The notes under the pieces are model-generated. The model did no database searches and had not been told where the DNA came from. It was given only the letters and a program-made list of their open reading frames with translations. From assembly GCA_028023455.1 (NCBI GenBank), contig JAQFVV010006646.1:500728-564727 (forward strand): a stretch of DNA of 64,000 nt, read 5' to 3'. Shown here piece by piece: positions 18,170-30,984 of this stretch; positions within the stretch are counted from its first letter, which is position 1, and each line of letters opens with the position of its first letter. A program made the position numbers and the translations under genes. The DNA is from Epiperipatus broadwayi. Its lineage: Eukaryota; Onychophora; Udeonychophora; Euonychophora; Peripatidae.

Positions 18170-21100
18170 GTAACAGAAATAAAAATAGAAAAATTATTAA
18201 TTATTAAAATATGTTTATAATCTGTCCTTTGTAACAGTAAGAAAACTTTGTAGCAGCATACAAAATAATGTAATGATGAAAAAAGGCTGCTATTTTGTAA
18301 CCATTTAATATATAGATGAGTGATAAAATGATAGTTGCTATAATTCAATAACTAAACACTAAACAGAATATATGATATGCTCCAGCAGTTCATCATTTGT
18401 AACCAAGTAAAATTAAATGAGAAATGAATTTACTGTGTTAGCTAAAATACAATTTATAATTAAATAAGGATGACGCTAACATATAAATAAGAACATATGC
18501 ATATCATGCTCTATTTGGGTGTCTATTTATAATTAATTAAATATAACATTATAGCCTGTTGGCAACTATCCTAAACATTAATTCTGTCATGCTAATAATG
18601 AAATAAATAAATTATCTCATTTCTCAATACTTAAAATAACAAGAATGAAAATTAAAACTATTATCATTAAAGATTTAAAATATTTCCATATTGGGGAAGT
18701 CATTTGAACAATAAAACATACTGGCTATTGTCATCAAATAAAAGAATATTAAATATAGCAACTGAATAAAATTACCCACTTTGAGATTCTTGGAGTGCAT
18801 TATGCTTATCTCTAATACTAGGTTCTTTTAACAAAGAATCCTTCCTATTCTTCTTTCCAAATATATAAGACCAATCATGGTCATATGCACACACTGGTGC
18901 TATTCATGACAACTTATAAAAATAATATATAAAGCTAATATTATTAAGTTTTAAAGGGATTAAATCACTCTTTATTCAGTTTAGCTAAGTACCTGTGTTT
19001 TTCATTAGCGCCACTAGATTGTTCTAAATCTAATTAAATATTATCTGTGCATAGTGTACTGAGTTCAAATTCATTTGGTACAATATTACTACACATGACT
19101 TGGATGACCAATGAAAAAAAATGACATTCTTATATTTTGCTATGTCAATAAAATTATAAGATCCCAATATCACCAAAATTTATATATCCCAGACTCTTAT
19201 AGACACTACTAGCTCATTTTACATATATTGATGAACAGACAGGTATAATCTTATTAATGGCTTCCAAGCAAGCATTGTGAAGACCATTACATAAGGGGAT
19301 GGCCATGAAACTGGTTATTTAACTTAGTTATTTATCATAATATAAAGATGAAAATGATGATGATGATATCAGCCATAGCTTTACAATGAACTCACAACAA
19401 TAAACTTACTTTTCATAAACTTATAGGCGTTTTTTCCCCTTTTTTAAAAAATCATCCCATGTCAAGCTGGGATTTAAATATTACATTCACTAGCATTTAT
19501 ATAAGTCTTATGTTTATTTACTAAAATACTTTTATAGATAAACTAGGATTCAATAATAAAAGTGATGATGACTGATCATCACACATCTCTATGCATGATA
19601 TTCAACTTTCTAGAAAACCTATTGACTAAAGGTCTTAATTTTTTTTAAAATAAGATTTAATGATTATTATTTATCAAATCAATGATGATGGTGATCATAA
19701 CTCTTGTATAGTACTATGTTTAAACAGTATTTTAATCAATAATATGATATCCATCTTTGGTGAGGATGATCAAAACTCATGGACACAACATAATTCTAGC
19801 TTTTTATCATTGACTCATAATTATTAAAACTTGGTTAGACATCAAGCATAGTCCTTAAATACTTAAAATGTAAATCAATATTCTAGCTTACTTAACATTA
19901 TGTGAGCTCTTGCTTAATATTTGCTAGTGCTGGTGATTCTTAATATCTGTGAGCGATGATGATCATTTAAATGATAGAATTTAGACAAGATATATACAAC
20001 AGTATTTTTAATACCAACTCAGAAATCAATTAAGATATATAATTATTTTTTATTAATACTATTCTTCTATCTTTCTTTAAAATCAAATTAATAACTATAC
20101 AATCGACTCTATTATTATATTAATTAATGATAGAATTAATACAAAATTTTAGATATGCACAATTAAATAAATTTAATATATAAGTTTGTCATTTTTGATA
20201 TTTTAAAATAAGCTGGCTGAAACTGATATTACAAAAAATTCTATAAATGCTTACTTAAGACTTTCCTTATTTATTATATCATAAAAATAAATTTCATATG
20301 TAACTTGTGTGTTTTATTTCACTTTCATTCATTGTGAAGCCCTGCTTTTCAATTTACCATATTTAAACTAATCATGCATAGCCTATTCTTTTGATGTGTT
20401 TGTATAAGCAGTTACACATGCACACACACCTTGTGATATGTCAACATATATTTTTAAAATGTGTTCCCTTATATTGGGGATTAATACATAAATCACATAT
20501 ATAAAAATATTCTTGCAACCTTGAGCAAAAGAAAACTAAATACATTATATCAAATTTAGTATGCAAAAAGATAAATAAAAAAACCATTATAAATGTATAT
20601 ATTTATAGGTTGCTCATTATCATAATCAATGAAGAACAATAAAAACATTTCAATATTACAATGTATAATAAAAAAAATAATGAAACTTTAAATTTGAAGA
20701 TTGAAACTGTGTGTTATGTTAAGTGATATTGAGAATAACCATCGATAAACAAGCCCTTAATGTTTCTGTATCAAAATAAAAAAATGCTTTGACCAATAAA
20801 TTAAGGTTTCTTTTTAAAAAGTAAGAATAAAAGATCTGTTAATGAAAGTTCATAGTTACCTGATTATTTTCACTTCTTATAAATGTCTCAAGTTGGAATT
20901 TTCAGACTGCTTGTCTCACATATAGCTTCAATAAGTTTATTTGCTCTATTTAAAAAAAAGAAAAGTTCTTGCAGATACTTTTAAGATAAACATGGATTAA
21001 TTGACTTGCTTATTTCCACAATTTTAAAGTTATTTATTGTTGATACTTTTGATAATGCTGAATTCATTGACTGGCTTGCTTTTACCATTTCAAAAAAAGG

Positions 21101-22529
21101 AACACTTCTTGTTGATACCTTCTAATAAACCTGCATTAATTGACTTGCTTGTTTCAACATTTTAAAAAAAATCAATGTAGACACTTTAGATGATTGTGAG
21201 AAAAACTTAAAAAAATTGATTCATAGCTTAATCAAACTTAGTTATAAGGCTTTTATACAACTTCCTTTTTCCTTTCTATTGTTTCCCCTTCTCCCTCCAT
21301 TCAATGGCAATGAATCCATAATAGGCCAGGAGCCAGAAAATAAGCATTTCCAAATAGCTTGTGTGGTAGGCTTTAAACTGGATCATTTTGTTGGTTATAA
21401 AGGACTTTTGCTATAAGTCCATGGATAGATCAGTGATTTAACCCATAGATGTAGAAGAAGTGGCTTTAGCAAGGCAATTTCATTGAATTATACACAGCAA
21501 AATATATTAATATCACTTTATAGAATTGTCAATAACTTCTTCCAAGAAATTCAATTTTGTTTCATTTCTTTATCTTAATCTTGCTGGGAATTACTTATAT
21601 ATATGCACATCTTCGTCTATCCTGACTTTAAAACAAGAGTCGTTTTTCTCCTTCCTCAATTTTTAAAGAACAAAAATCAATCGCTCACACTCTTTAAAAA
21701 AATGAAAACTGTCCATTTCCTTTGGTTTTCACGAACTCATTTATTAAATCTTTGTCTAATAATAATGAAAAACTGATCACCACATCTCTTCTTTAATATA
21801 ATATTGAAAAAAAACTGAGCTTACATCTCATCTTTAATAATTTTGGAAAAAAAAAACTGAACCCCTAAATCTTGTTTCATTTGTTTATATTGCGAATCTT
21901 TGATCAAAAAAAAGGACAACCTGGAAATCTTATCTTGAGATAAAGATCAAAACTTCACAAGTTTGATGGTCTGTCACAATTAATAAAACTTAGGATTAAT
22001 TGTTACATTCATTCCATCCAAGAATCACTTCCCTCTCTAGATATCTACAATCTAGATAATACAAAATCAACAAAGCTTGCAATCTTAGTCATTAATGATT
22101 TGTGTAAAAATGGATATGGTTAAAACATATATACTCACATGTGTACATTTTCATATCTGAATCTACTAATCTTGATCACTTTACTTCACACTTTCTTTCT
22201 GATCTGCTTTATTTAATAAGAATATAGCTAAATAATTTCAACACATTATTTAATGAAAATATAATAAATCCCTATATTAAATATTGTTTCTCATTACCTT
22301 CTCTCTTTACAACTGCTTATTTATCAACTATTTATAAACTATATAATAATAAATGCATAAATAAATCCATATATATAAAATATTTTTTTTTCTTAATTAA
22401 ATAATATATATGTGTATGAAATGAGAACATATACATACAATATATAATAAATACATTAAAAAATATAAGCTCAAATTTCAGTTTACTATTACTGACAAAG
22501 AACTACCATGGGACTATACTTCAAAAATT
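18170..22529. other. Long AT-rich interval without recognisable gene
   Basis: Both strands are densely interrupted by stops. A 66-codon frame at 21216-21416 is disrupted by substitutions in the mirror copy (58928-59128) and has no motif. Near 20890-21200 a motif around TTGACTTGCTT and ATTTAAAAAAA recurs loosely three or four times, suggesting a decayed tandem repeat of about 70 bp. No RNA gene seen. Confidence 0.5.
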
Positions 22530-22690
22530 AATACTACTACTACCACAAATACCACTATCATTACCTACTACTTATACTACAACCCACTACTACCACTACC
22601 AACATCAACACTACTCCCACCACCATTAATACCACTACCATCACTGTTACTGCTATTGCAACTGTCAATACTGCCATTTCTGCTACTATG
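22530..22690. repeat. Degenerate ACT/ACC trinucleotide repeat
   Basis: Interrupted tract of ACT, ACC and ATC triplets. Its mirror is at about 57600-57770. Simple sequence, not coding. Confidence 0.8.
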
Positions 22691-22965
22691 ATTTTTAACA
22701 TAAACTTTAGTGTTCAAATAAATGATTTTATAACTTATATTACTTTAGACATATAGTACTTATTGCATGTCTACATTTTGTATTTATTTTCTATTGAAGT
22801 TATATATTAGTAAAAATCAGTCACCTGTCACATGACATATATAGCTTGCATTACCAATATGTAATATATAAAGAGCCTGCTAATAGCTCTAAACAAGCTT
22901 TTTTATTTAATTTTCTATGATAAATTCTACAAGAGAAAACACTTGAAGCCTTTATCTATGATGGT

Positions 22966-23013
22966 CCCCATCTCCAGACTGGTTTCAAGCTATGGCTCTC
23001 ATCAGTGAGGAGC
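22966..23013 (-). ncRNA. Candidate type I hammerhead ribozyme (HHR-2)
   Basis: On the minus strand: CTGATGA (23005-22999), stem II GAGC/GCTT with loop CATA (22998-22987, one G-U), GAAA (22986-22983), a 2-bp stem III (AC with GT) with a CA loop, and cleavage triplet GTC ending at 22977. Stem I forms from CTCC (upstream of CTGATGA) with GGAG (downstream of the cleavage site), with a small internal bulge. All invariant core positions are present. The very short stem III is the form described for hammerheads in Penelope-like elements and retrozymes. The mirror copy (57272-57320) keeps every core base. Activity is not shown. Confidence 0.6.
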
Positions 23014-24364
23014 TATGACATTAGATTCAAAATATTAACTCAAGCCAAGTATTTATCTAATTCTTAAATATTAAAAAAAAGATCTAAATCTTCAGACACC
23101 TACATGTCTTTAAATTCAGCTCTTTAATTAAAGAAACTATATGGGCCTGAACTAAATTCAGTTGATGAAAGAAACAGTTTCAACAATAGAAGGGGTGTTT
23201 AATTTTTTTTTGATTACTTATTTTATGTTAATGCAAATAATGAATATATTTTAGTACATTAGATTTTCTTACCTAGACTAACAGTAAAGATATACAGCCA
23301 GAAGTAATAATTATACCCTTGTGTTAAGACCAATAATAAAAAAAAATAGAAAGAATAGTAGAGATTCAGAATCACATATAACATTTGCAAGAAAGCGTTT
23401 GAATCTGTTATTAAACCCATTCTTATAGTAAGTCACCTTTAAAAGCATTCCTGTATTTTATAAACCATGAATGTTAAGGCTTATCAATACACTTGCATTA
23501 AGCAAAGGCTCATATTCTTCATGAATGTTGTGTTAAACTAGTAATAAGATTGATAAAGTGGGAAGTGAAAGAAGATTGAAATGCAAATAAGAAGTGAAAG
23601 GAGTAAAAAAATAAAGAAAAAAAATCATAATTAAAAAATGAAACTGTTGTTTGTTTAATTCTGTTATTTAAAATTTTATGTCTAATTTAGTTTTTCTGTT
23701 AGTCTAATCATGAACCTGATATATATTTAATTTTTAACTTATCTTTCTTATGTAAATAAAAATGCCTCAATTGTTGAGGATATCTCACAGTTTGGTTCTA
23801 AATGATTCATAGTCATGCCCTTGTTTAGTGTTGTAGAGTTGTCATTTTGGGGGCTAAGGAGTGCTCAAATTCATTCATGACAAAATGTTGTGGCACAATA
23901 TATTATTTACATCAAATTCAGAAAGAATTTTATATTAGTAGAGGGAAATAAATTAGAATATGACCTGTACTTTTAAATTTAACTTGTTATATTGGTTAAT
24001 GTTTAATGGGATAGCTGAATAATTATTCAGAATTTTAGAGTAATTAAACCCATATGTTAAATGAAAATTAGTTGATATTAAATCAAGGATAACATCTTGT
24101 CATTTAATGACCAGTGGTTACAGTGCTGTAGGTAAAATTATTAAGCTCCATGTGGCTGCATATCAACCAGGGGATGTAATGGTTTGGCTGGTAATTTTTA
24201 TTTTTTTGTTAAAATTTCAATGTAGTTTTTTGAAGTTGTGTTGATGAAAAAATGGCATTTAAGAATTCATAAAGTAACCAATATTAAAGTAGTTGCCCTA
24301 ATGCTTGGAAAAAGCCCTTTTCTACACTGTTAATGAGCATTATGGATGACCCTTAGGGTGACTG

Positions 24365-24369
<5 letters not shown>
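23014..24369. other. AT-rich interval without recognisable gene
   Basis: Unique-looking non-coding sequence; no frames, RNA genes or repeat pairs I can support. Confidence 0.5.

Positions 24370-24396
<27 letters not shown>
24370..24396. repeat. (AT)n microsatellite
   Basis: Short AT run; in the mirror arm it is much longer (55854-55909) and followed by an A run. Confidence 0.9.
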
Positions 24397-24398
<2 letters not shown>

Positions 24399-24601
24399 CC
24401 TCAAAGGTTTTTTGCAATATATATTGTAGAGGCTTTGACTATGTGGTGAAACTGAACTGAGATCAGACCCACATAGCTATCTGGCTTGTTATGCTGGGTT
24501 TGAAGACTTTACTGGTCTGAAAAAGTCATGCTTGCAAACTGATAGAAATGTTTTGCATAAACATTTGGAGTAAAGTGTTTAGATCTAGTTTCTAACTCTA
24601 T

Positions 24602-24648
24602 CCTTCACTGATGATAGCAAAATAGCTCGAAATCAGCTGATCTGAGGG
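24602..24648 (+). ncRNA. Candidate type I hammerhead ribozyme (HHR-1)
   Basis: Order on the plus strand: stem I 5' strand CCTTCA (24602-24607), CTGATGA (24608-24614), stem II AGC/GCT with an AAAATA loop (24616-24627), GAAA (24629-24632), stem III ATC/GAT with an AGCT loop (24632-24641), cleavage base C at 24642 (triplet ATC), and stem I 3' strand TGAGGG (24643-24648), pairing over 6 bp including one G-U. All conserved core bases are present. The weak point is the base pair next to the core in stem II (T24615 with C24628), a mismatch. It sits in a roughly 350-bp segment bounded by AT microsatellites, like a short retroelement. Confidence 0.6.
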
Positions 24649-24748
24649 TGAACAAATAAAAGAGATGGTGAATTCTGACTCATTTGTCATTTATGTAAAC
24701 AAATTTACACTTGTTTCGGTGGTTTTGGTAAAATGCCATCTATTGATC

Positions 24749-24771
24749 ATATATATATATATATATATATA
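24749..24771. repeat. (AT)n microsatellite
   Basis: Short AT run on the outer side of the fold-back segment. Confidence 0.88.
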
Positions 24772-25035
24772 AACAAAAAATACTTATAAATTCAATAAAT
24801 AATATTATATTTTAAGCAGAGGACTTGTTTTCATTAGAAAAAAAAAATACAAAGAAAAATATACACAGTAAAATGGCGATAATCAAAAATTACAGATTTG
24901 TAATTTTTGATTATCACCATTTTACTGTATATTTTTTTCTTTGTATATTTTTTTTCTGATGAAAACCAGTCCTCTGGTTGAAATATATTATTATTTATTG
25001 GATTTATATATCTTTTTTTTGTTTTTATATGTATT
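24772..25035. repeat. Fold-back segment, PLE-associated
   Basis: Two arms of about 125 bp meet near 24897. The inner 57 or so bases are nearly perfectly self-complementary (around CAGTAAAATGG and AATCAAAAATTACA); the outer parts (TTTTAAGCAGAGGACTTGTT against CAGTCCTCTGGTTGAAATA) are more diverged. The right arm carries the same hammerhead-like core segment seen at 2907-2980. AT microsatellites flank both ends. The likely origin is two inverted PLE terminal repeats. Confidence 0.75.
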
Positions 25036-25044
25036 TTCTTTGGT

Positions 25045-25170
<126 letters not shown>

Positions 25171-25338
25171 ATTACAAGCATAAAGCTAAACTAGTCAATA
25201 TATAATCAAAACTACCCCAAATCCAAAATTAAACAAGACCTGCATAAAAATAATATTAAAAAACAACCTAAGGTTTCACTGCTACAAGCTGACTTCTCAA
25301 GTGTAAAGAACTACAAAAACTACACAATATATATAATA

Positions 25339-25542
25339 TTAAAAACTACCCACAAATCCATTCACTTCCCATCCACCCTTAATATTAAAAGAACTCTTAA
25401 ATAAGTTAATTGCTTCAGAATAATAAATTTTCAATAATAAAGACTCTTTAATTCTTCGTTTGATTTTATTTCTCTCAAAGAAGACAACCTTAGCTTCATC
25501 AAAATTAATAGTGTGGCCTGTATATTTTTCATGGACATACAA
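25339..25542 (-). pseudogene. GIY-YIG endonuclease C-terminal part (PLE)
   Basis: 67-codon frame with TGHTINFDEAKVVFFERNK, matching the second half of PLE GIY-YIG nucleases. In the mirror copy (54727-54930) it reads DTGHTIDF instead of YTGHTINF, among other differences. Catalytic Tyr-Ile-Gly residues are missing, so it is not functional. Confidence 0.7.
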
Positions 25543-25631
25543 AGCAGAACTAAGATATATCTATTTTTAACTCTACTTTTATGAACCTTTAATCTTTCAC
25601 TTAAATAAGAAAATTGCTTGGAAAAGGGGTG

Positions 25632-25870
25632 TTACATTGAATAATTTATTAAATAATATAAAAGAAGTTTTTGATGGTTTCTCTCTTCATGAAGAATTTT
25701 CACATTTTCAAAATCAAATTTAAATTTATATTTACATGATTTTTCATGATCAAAGAAAACTGAAGGCAACATTAAGTCACTATTATTTTTACTTTTTATA
25801 TGCTTATATAACAATTTGTGTTCCTCAATCTCTTCTCAATACTGCACCTAGATTCACCTATATACGATAG
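25632..25870 (-). pseudogene. GIY-YIG endonuclease, interrupted (PLE)
   Basis: YIGES is encoded at 25865-25850. After a stop, a 60-codon frame (25814-25632) gives the conserved middle of the domain (HIKSKNNSDL, FFDHEKSCKYKFKFDF, KILHEERNHQKLLLYYL). The mirror at 54404-54637 has the same stop, so that stop is in the molecule and is not an arm-specific error. Confidence 0.72.
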
Positions 25871-25920
25871 CATACAATAACAAAAAATTTGATATATGAC
25901 ATATAATATCAAGAGTTTGG

Positions 25921-28476
25921 ATTCAAACACAAACTACTGAGAATTGTTTCAGTATATAATCTGTTTGTTGAATGAGAGACAACTACAATATATAGGTGTT
26001 TGAAATTTGTATTGATTTTTAATTTTTTGAACATTACACTATTGTATTGAGGTATTCTTACAGAAAACCATCATGTACTAATTATCAATTATGAAGCAAA
26101 CATATTAATCTGTTACATCTATAATTGGTTTTTTGTGTTGTTTTTGCAAGTAATGTGCTAATTTAGTGTTTATTTATTGTTAATACCTAATAGCAGGTAG
26201 ATAGTAAGTTCTGATTTGCAGAGTTATCTGAAATAGCAATTTACAATTATATCACCTAGCATAATGCCTGATTCCTTTGAGGAATACTTATTAAATGTAA
26301 AACGAGATTACCTCCAATAGAAAGATATTTTATGAGATAAATACTTCATTTTTTTAAGTAAGGAATGTTTAATGGTCACTCTTTACAATATAAATGTAAA
26401 AATGTTTTTTAGTTAAAAAGTCCAATTGCGTTTGAATAGGTATTTGTGCTAATTCAATTCTAATTTGTGAAAGAAGGCAGCGGATAAATACCCCTGAAAT
26501 AATGAAAATGCCATACATTATCATAACCCATGAGGCGTTTTTACGAATACTTATTTTATATTGTCATTTGTGAAATAAATTGTAACATTACTATCTCTTC
26601 CCTGTAGAAATTTCTTGTTTATCTTCACTACATTTTGTCCTATAGTAAAATCATATTTTTTTAATCTTCACTATTTTTCATTATATGGTTGAGCTATATA
26701 TTGTAAATTTGGATTATCAACAATTAGTCCACAGTCAGTCCGATGATATCTCAGATCTAGATCAGGATGTACTTCAGTTTAAATACTGAGATCAAAAATT
26801 TGTAAGTACAATAATTGCAAATTACTAACATCACATTTGCTAATATTTGAAAATAAAAACAACAACAAATTAATCAAAATATAAGTGTTTTGAATCGTAG
26901 CCATATATATTTCATATTTTTATACATCTGACAGCTGATCAATTTTTTTATATTTTGGTCATCTCCAATTTGTTTCTCTTTGCATGTGATTGAAATGTTG
27001 AATTGTATTGTGGGTGATGAACAGTGATTGTTTTGAATAGTAAATAATTTGTAGTAGATATGAGTTCTATATTATTGTCTCTAAACAAATTATTTCATCT
27101 TTCAAATTTATCAATAATTATAAAATCAAGTACAATACTTTGTTCTATATAAGAGTGTGTTGTTGAAAAAGATGATATAGGAAAGTAAAAGTATATAAAT
27201 CAATTTTGGAAACAAAATAATAATAATAAAATTATATAAAATCCAAATGAGGCGAAGGAGTCCATAATCGTTAGCATTTATATACATATCACATACTTAT
27301 ATGATTAGAAGCCATTTTAAAATATTTTAAAATAAATTGTCGTAAATTACTTTTAATATGTTAAATATAATATTGAATAGTTTTCTGAACAATTTTATAA
27401 ATGTCATTACTTATTCAAAGTTGAACTTTAAATAGGCTAAACAGAATTGCTGTCTTGAAAATAGCATTACATTTAATTGAATGGATTTCATAAAAAAACA
27501 ATATTAATTATATTTATTCTTTTAAAATATTTACATTTATTTTATGCTAAGTAATTTACTTTTGTGTGTTATAAGTGATTTTATCAATAGTATGTATTAA
27601 TAATTTATAAAAGTAAGTTAGGTTGATCCACAAATTTTTCATTTTTCTTAAACTAATTGTAATATGCAACCAACTGTTTTAAAAGTGAATTTAAGAGACG
27701 ATTATTCTTTAATGATTATAAAATATAACTTTAACTGAGCGCGATTTCAGCTGAAGAAGTTGTAACCACAGCACTGCAAAACATCAGGATACATGTAAAA
27801 GTTAAATGGAACATTTATTTATGTAAATTCGTAATTGAAATATTCCACTTTTTAGAAAGTTGCACATCGCTTTCTGTTTTAATTAATGTAATATAAAGAA
27901 TCTAAACAAAGAATTCGTCTTCTTATCTTTAAAAATCCTGAACTGCTTAGCAAAGAAAAAGGTATTATAGTATTTATTTTTATGAGTTATTGCTCATGTA
28001 TTCTTAGTTAAGAAGCTTGTACAAGAGTTTTTTCACTTTGTCATAGAAAAATCACTAGATTTGTATGTCATTCCATGTTGCTAATTAAATGAAATGTAAG
28101 ATCTGATATACTTGTACCATTAATTCTTTATATGCTAATATTTATATTTATTTGAATTAATGTGATTCAACATCTCACAGTTTTGAAAACAGGATATTGT
28201 ATTTTTCCTTATGATTTATTATTGTAATTTCTTAATAGTAATAATCTCATTTAATGGCATGCTTCTTTATTGAAATCAAATTTTATTTCAATTGATATCA
28301 GTCAATTCAGATTTTTACAAACTTAGGATGTAGACATGGGTGCATGTTTATGTTTTAAAACTTTATATTGACACAAAATGTTAACAAAAATCAATTACGC
28401 ATTATAAAAAAATACAGTGCTGAAACAAAACTTAGACTTATTCCATAATTAATTAGATTGTGATATAATTTAGTAA

Positions 28477-28477
<1 letters not shown>
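25921..28477. other. AT-rich interval; one possible hammerhead relic
   Basis: No gene recognised. Near 27748-27795 (plus) CAGCTGAAGAAGTTG and, further on, AAAACATCAGG resemble a decayed hammerhead (CTGATGA...GAAACGTC pattern) but lack invariant bases. Confidence 0.4.

Positions 28478-28551
<74 letters not shown>
28478..28551. repeat. (AT)n microsatellite
   Basis: Pure AT run; mirror at 51716-51791. Confidence 0.95.
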
Positions 28552-28556
<5 letters not shown>

Positions 28557-29460
28557 TTGAGGTTGACTAATATAAATTGGTTTTCAATATAAATCAATAA
28601 CAGACCAGATTCAGTACATGAGAGTACATCTTTAAATTTAGAAGTATCACTTCAACACTTCCATTTATCTATTAGGAAGATAGTTTATAATGCTTTTTGA
28701 AGAAGGATTATATTTTTGTATTCGCAAATTGGCTGCTATTTCAAATGTGATTGAAATACATATTTCATATTTATTAATTTCTTTCATTTATCAGTGATGA
28801 ATTATATCCCAATATTATGTAATAAGCAATTATTTACTGTATGGAAATTATTAATACAACATATATGCTGATCTACAATATTTTCTCATGAGATTATTAT
28901 TATTTTTTTGGAATGTATTAAAAAAATCTTGTTATTAGAAAATTAGTGATTGTAAGCATTAAAAAATGACCCTAAAGAGAATATATCAGTATTACACGTC
29001 TTAAGTTAGATATACTTCTTTTATGTATCCTATAATTAATAGTGATGTAGCTGAGAGTTATTTTGTAAAAAAATACTTTCTCAGTTATAAGGATAAAAGT
29101 TTAAAACGTCTGATATTTCTTATTACAGATAAGTATAGATTATTGTTATATAACTTTATATATTTAAAAATTATTGCAAACTATTGGAAGTCTGACAGTA
29201 TATCATTTGAAATTAGGTTCCAAACAATATTGTTCTTGTTATACATATATAGAAAGAAAGACAAAAAAATTATATTTTGTAATGTTGTTAATTTGTCTAG
29301 AAGGATGTACAAATACACCCATTAAAATGTTTTATAATATTCTTTTATCATTTTTTTAATATAAGAATAAAAATCTTAATTGCTTATATAAATTTTAAGT
29401 TTTTGGGATGTCCATAAAATTATTTTTTGGCCCTCATTATAATAATAATTATAGTGAAAA
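28552..29460. other. AT-rich interval without recognisable gene
   Basis: A 100-codon frame at 29023-29325 is Ile/Lys/Tyr-rich, has no recognisable motif, and has no intact counterpart of that length in the mirror arm. I judge it chance. Confidence 0.45.
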
Positions 29461-29639
29461 TAATAAAAATACTACTACTATTGCAACTACTACTTCTGCT
29501 ACTATTACATGTATTTACTCGTACTACTCCAATACTACTACAACTACTACTACTACTACTACTACTAATAATAATAATAATGATGATGATGATGATGATG
29601 ATGATGACGATGATGATGATAATAATGATCGTGAAGATA

Positions 29640-29671
<32 letters not shown>
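29461..29671. repeat. Compound trinucleotide array (ACT)n(AAT)n(GAT)n
   Basis: Blocks of ACT/ACA, then AAT, then long GAT runs with interruptions. Frames across it give Asn/Asp or Met/Ile homopolymers and are not genes. Mirror at about 50593-50815. Confidence 0.93.
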
Positions 29672-30615
29672 ATAATGCTAAGTGCACCTTATGTAATATT
29701 GTAGAGGAAATTCAACGTTTTCAGCAGCATCATAATGTCAAACAATTCAGGAATATCATGCTAAATACTTACAGATGACTAGTTGCATCTAGGCAACAGT
29801 TAATTCCATTCTATCAGAATATACACCCTCACACAGCACATGCAACTTTTTCACCCTGTATGGGTTCTCATGGATCTCCTGCATCTTCATTTTTGGCACA
29901 TTTGGCAACAATTCCAAAAGACATCCAGCTACATTCATCAACAAACACTGACCAATAAAGGCCAAGGACAACACTACTGCACCCCATATATTATTGCTAT
30001 CTTCTGGTTACTACTAAACCAACCATCCAATCTATAATACATCATAATCCAACAATAACCACATTTAATAGCATTCAGTGGTACCATACATTACTCTCAC
30101 CATAATTACCTTCAGTAACTGCCTTCAACTTCATCCAACATTAGAGTCTAGAATTTATTTTCCATCTTTAGCAATTTACCAGCTAAAATTATATGTAATT
30201 GTACTCTGAACTGAGTTTGTTTTTAGTACATAACTCATATTTATTTTATGCTGCACATATTATGTTATCTCTCTAGTATACTTCAACAATAGCAATTAAA
30301 ATAATAATCAAGAATAATTTAGTGACTGTAAATATCTTTTAATATGATGCCAGATGATATTATTTTAAGTCTTATTTATCCATCTATTGAATTGAGTTTA
30401 TATTGAACTGTTTTAAAACTTTAATGATTAAACTTGATATCTATCTTTGTATCAAAAGTAGTAGCAGCATTGGTAAAAAGTATACTTCGAAACCACTTTA
30501 TTGTAACCCATAAAATTAATCCATATTAAAAGTTGTACAATATGACTGCACCTGTAACCTTTACAATCATTGTTATTTAATGCTAAGTAATTCAAAGCAT
30601 TAACAATGATTATTT
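29672..30615. other. Non-coding interval without recognisable gene
   Basis: Slightly less AT-rich. Two overlapping 60-codon frames at 29789-30037 on opposite strands are not supported by any motif. Confidence 0.45.
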
Positions 30616-30975
<360 letters not shown>

Positions 30976-30984
30976 GAGACTAAA

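Noticed and set aside
21216-21416. 66-codon frame as a small gene
   Set aside because: No motif, no flanking signals, and the mirror copy differs at several residues in a way expected of noise.
29408-29704. Asp/Asn-rich acidic protein
   Set aside because: It is the translation of (GAT)n and (AAT)n arrays.
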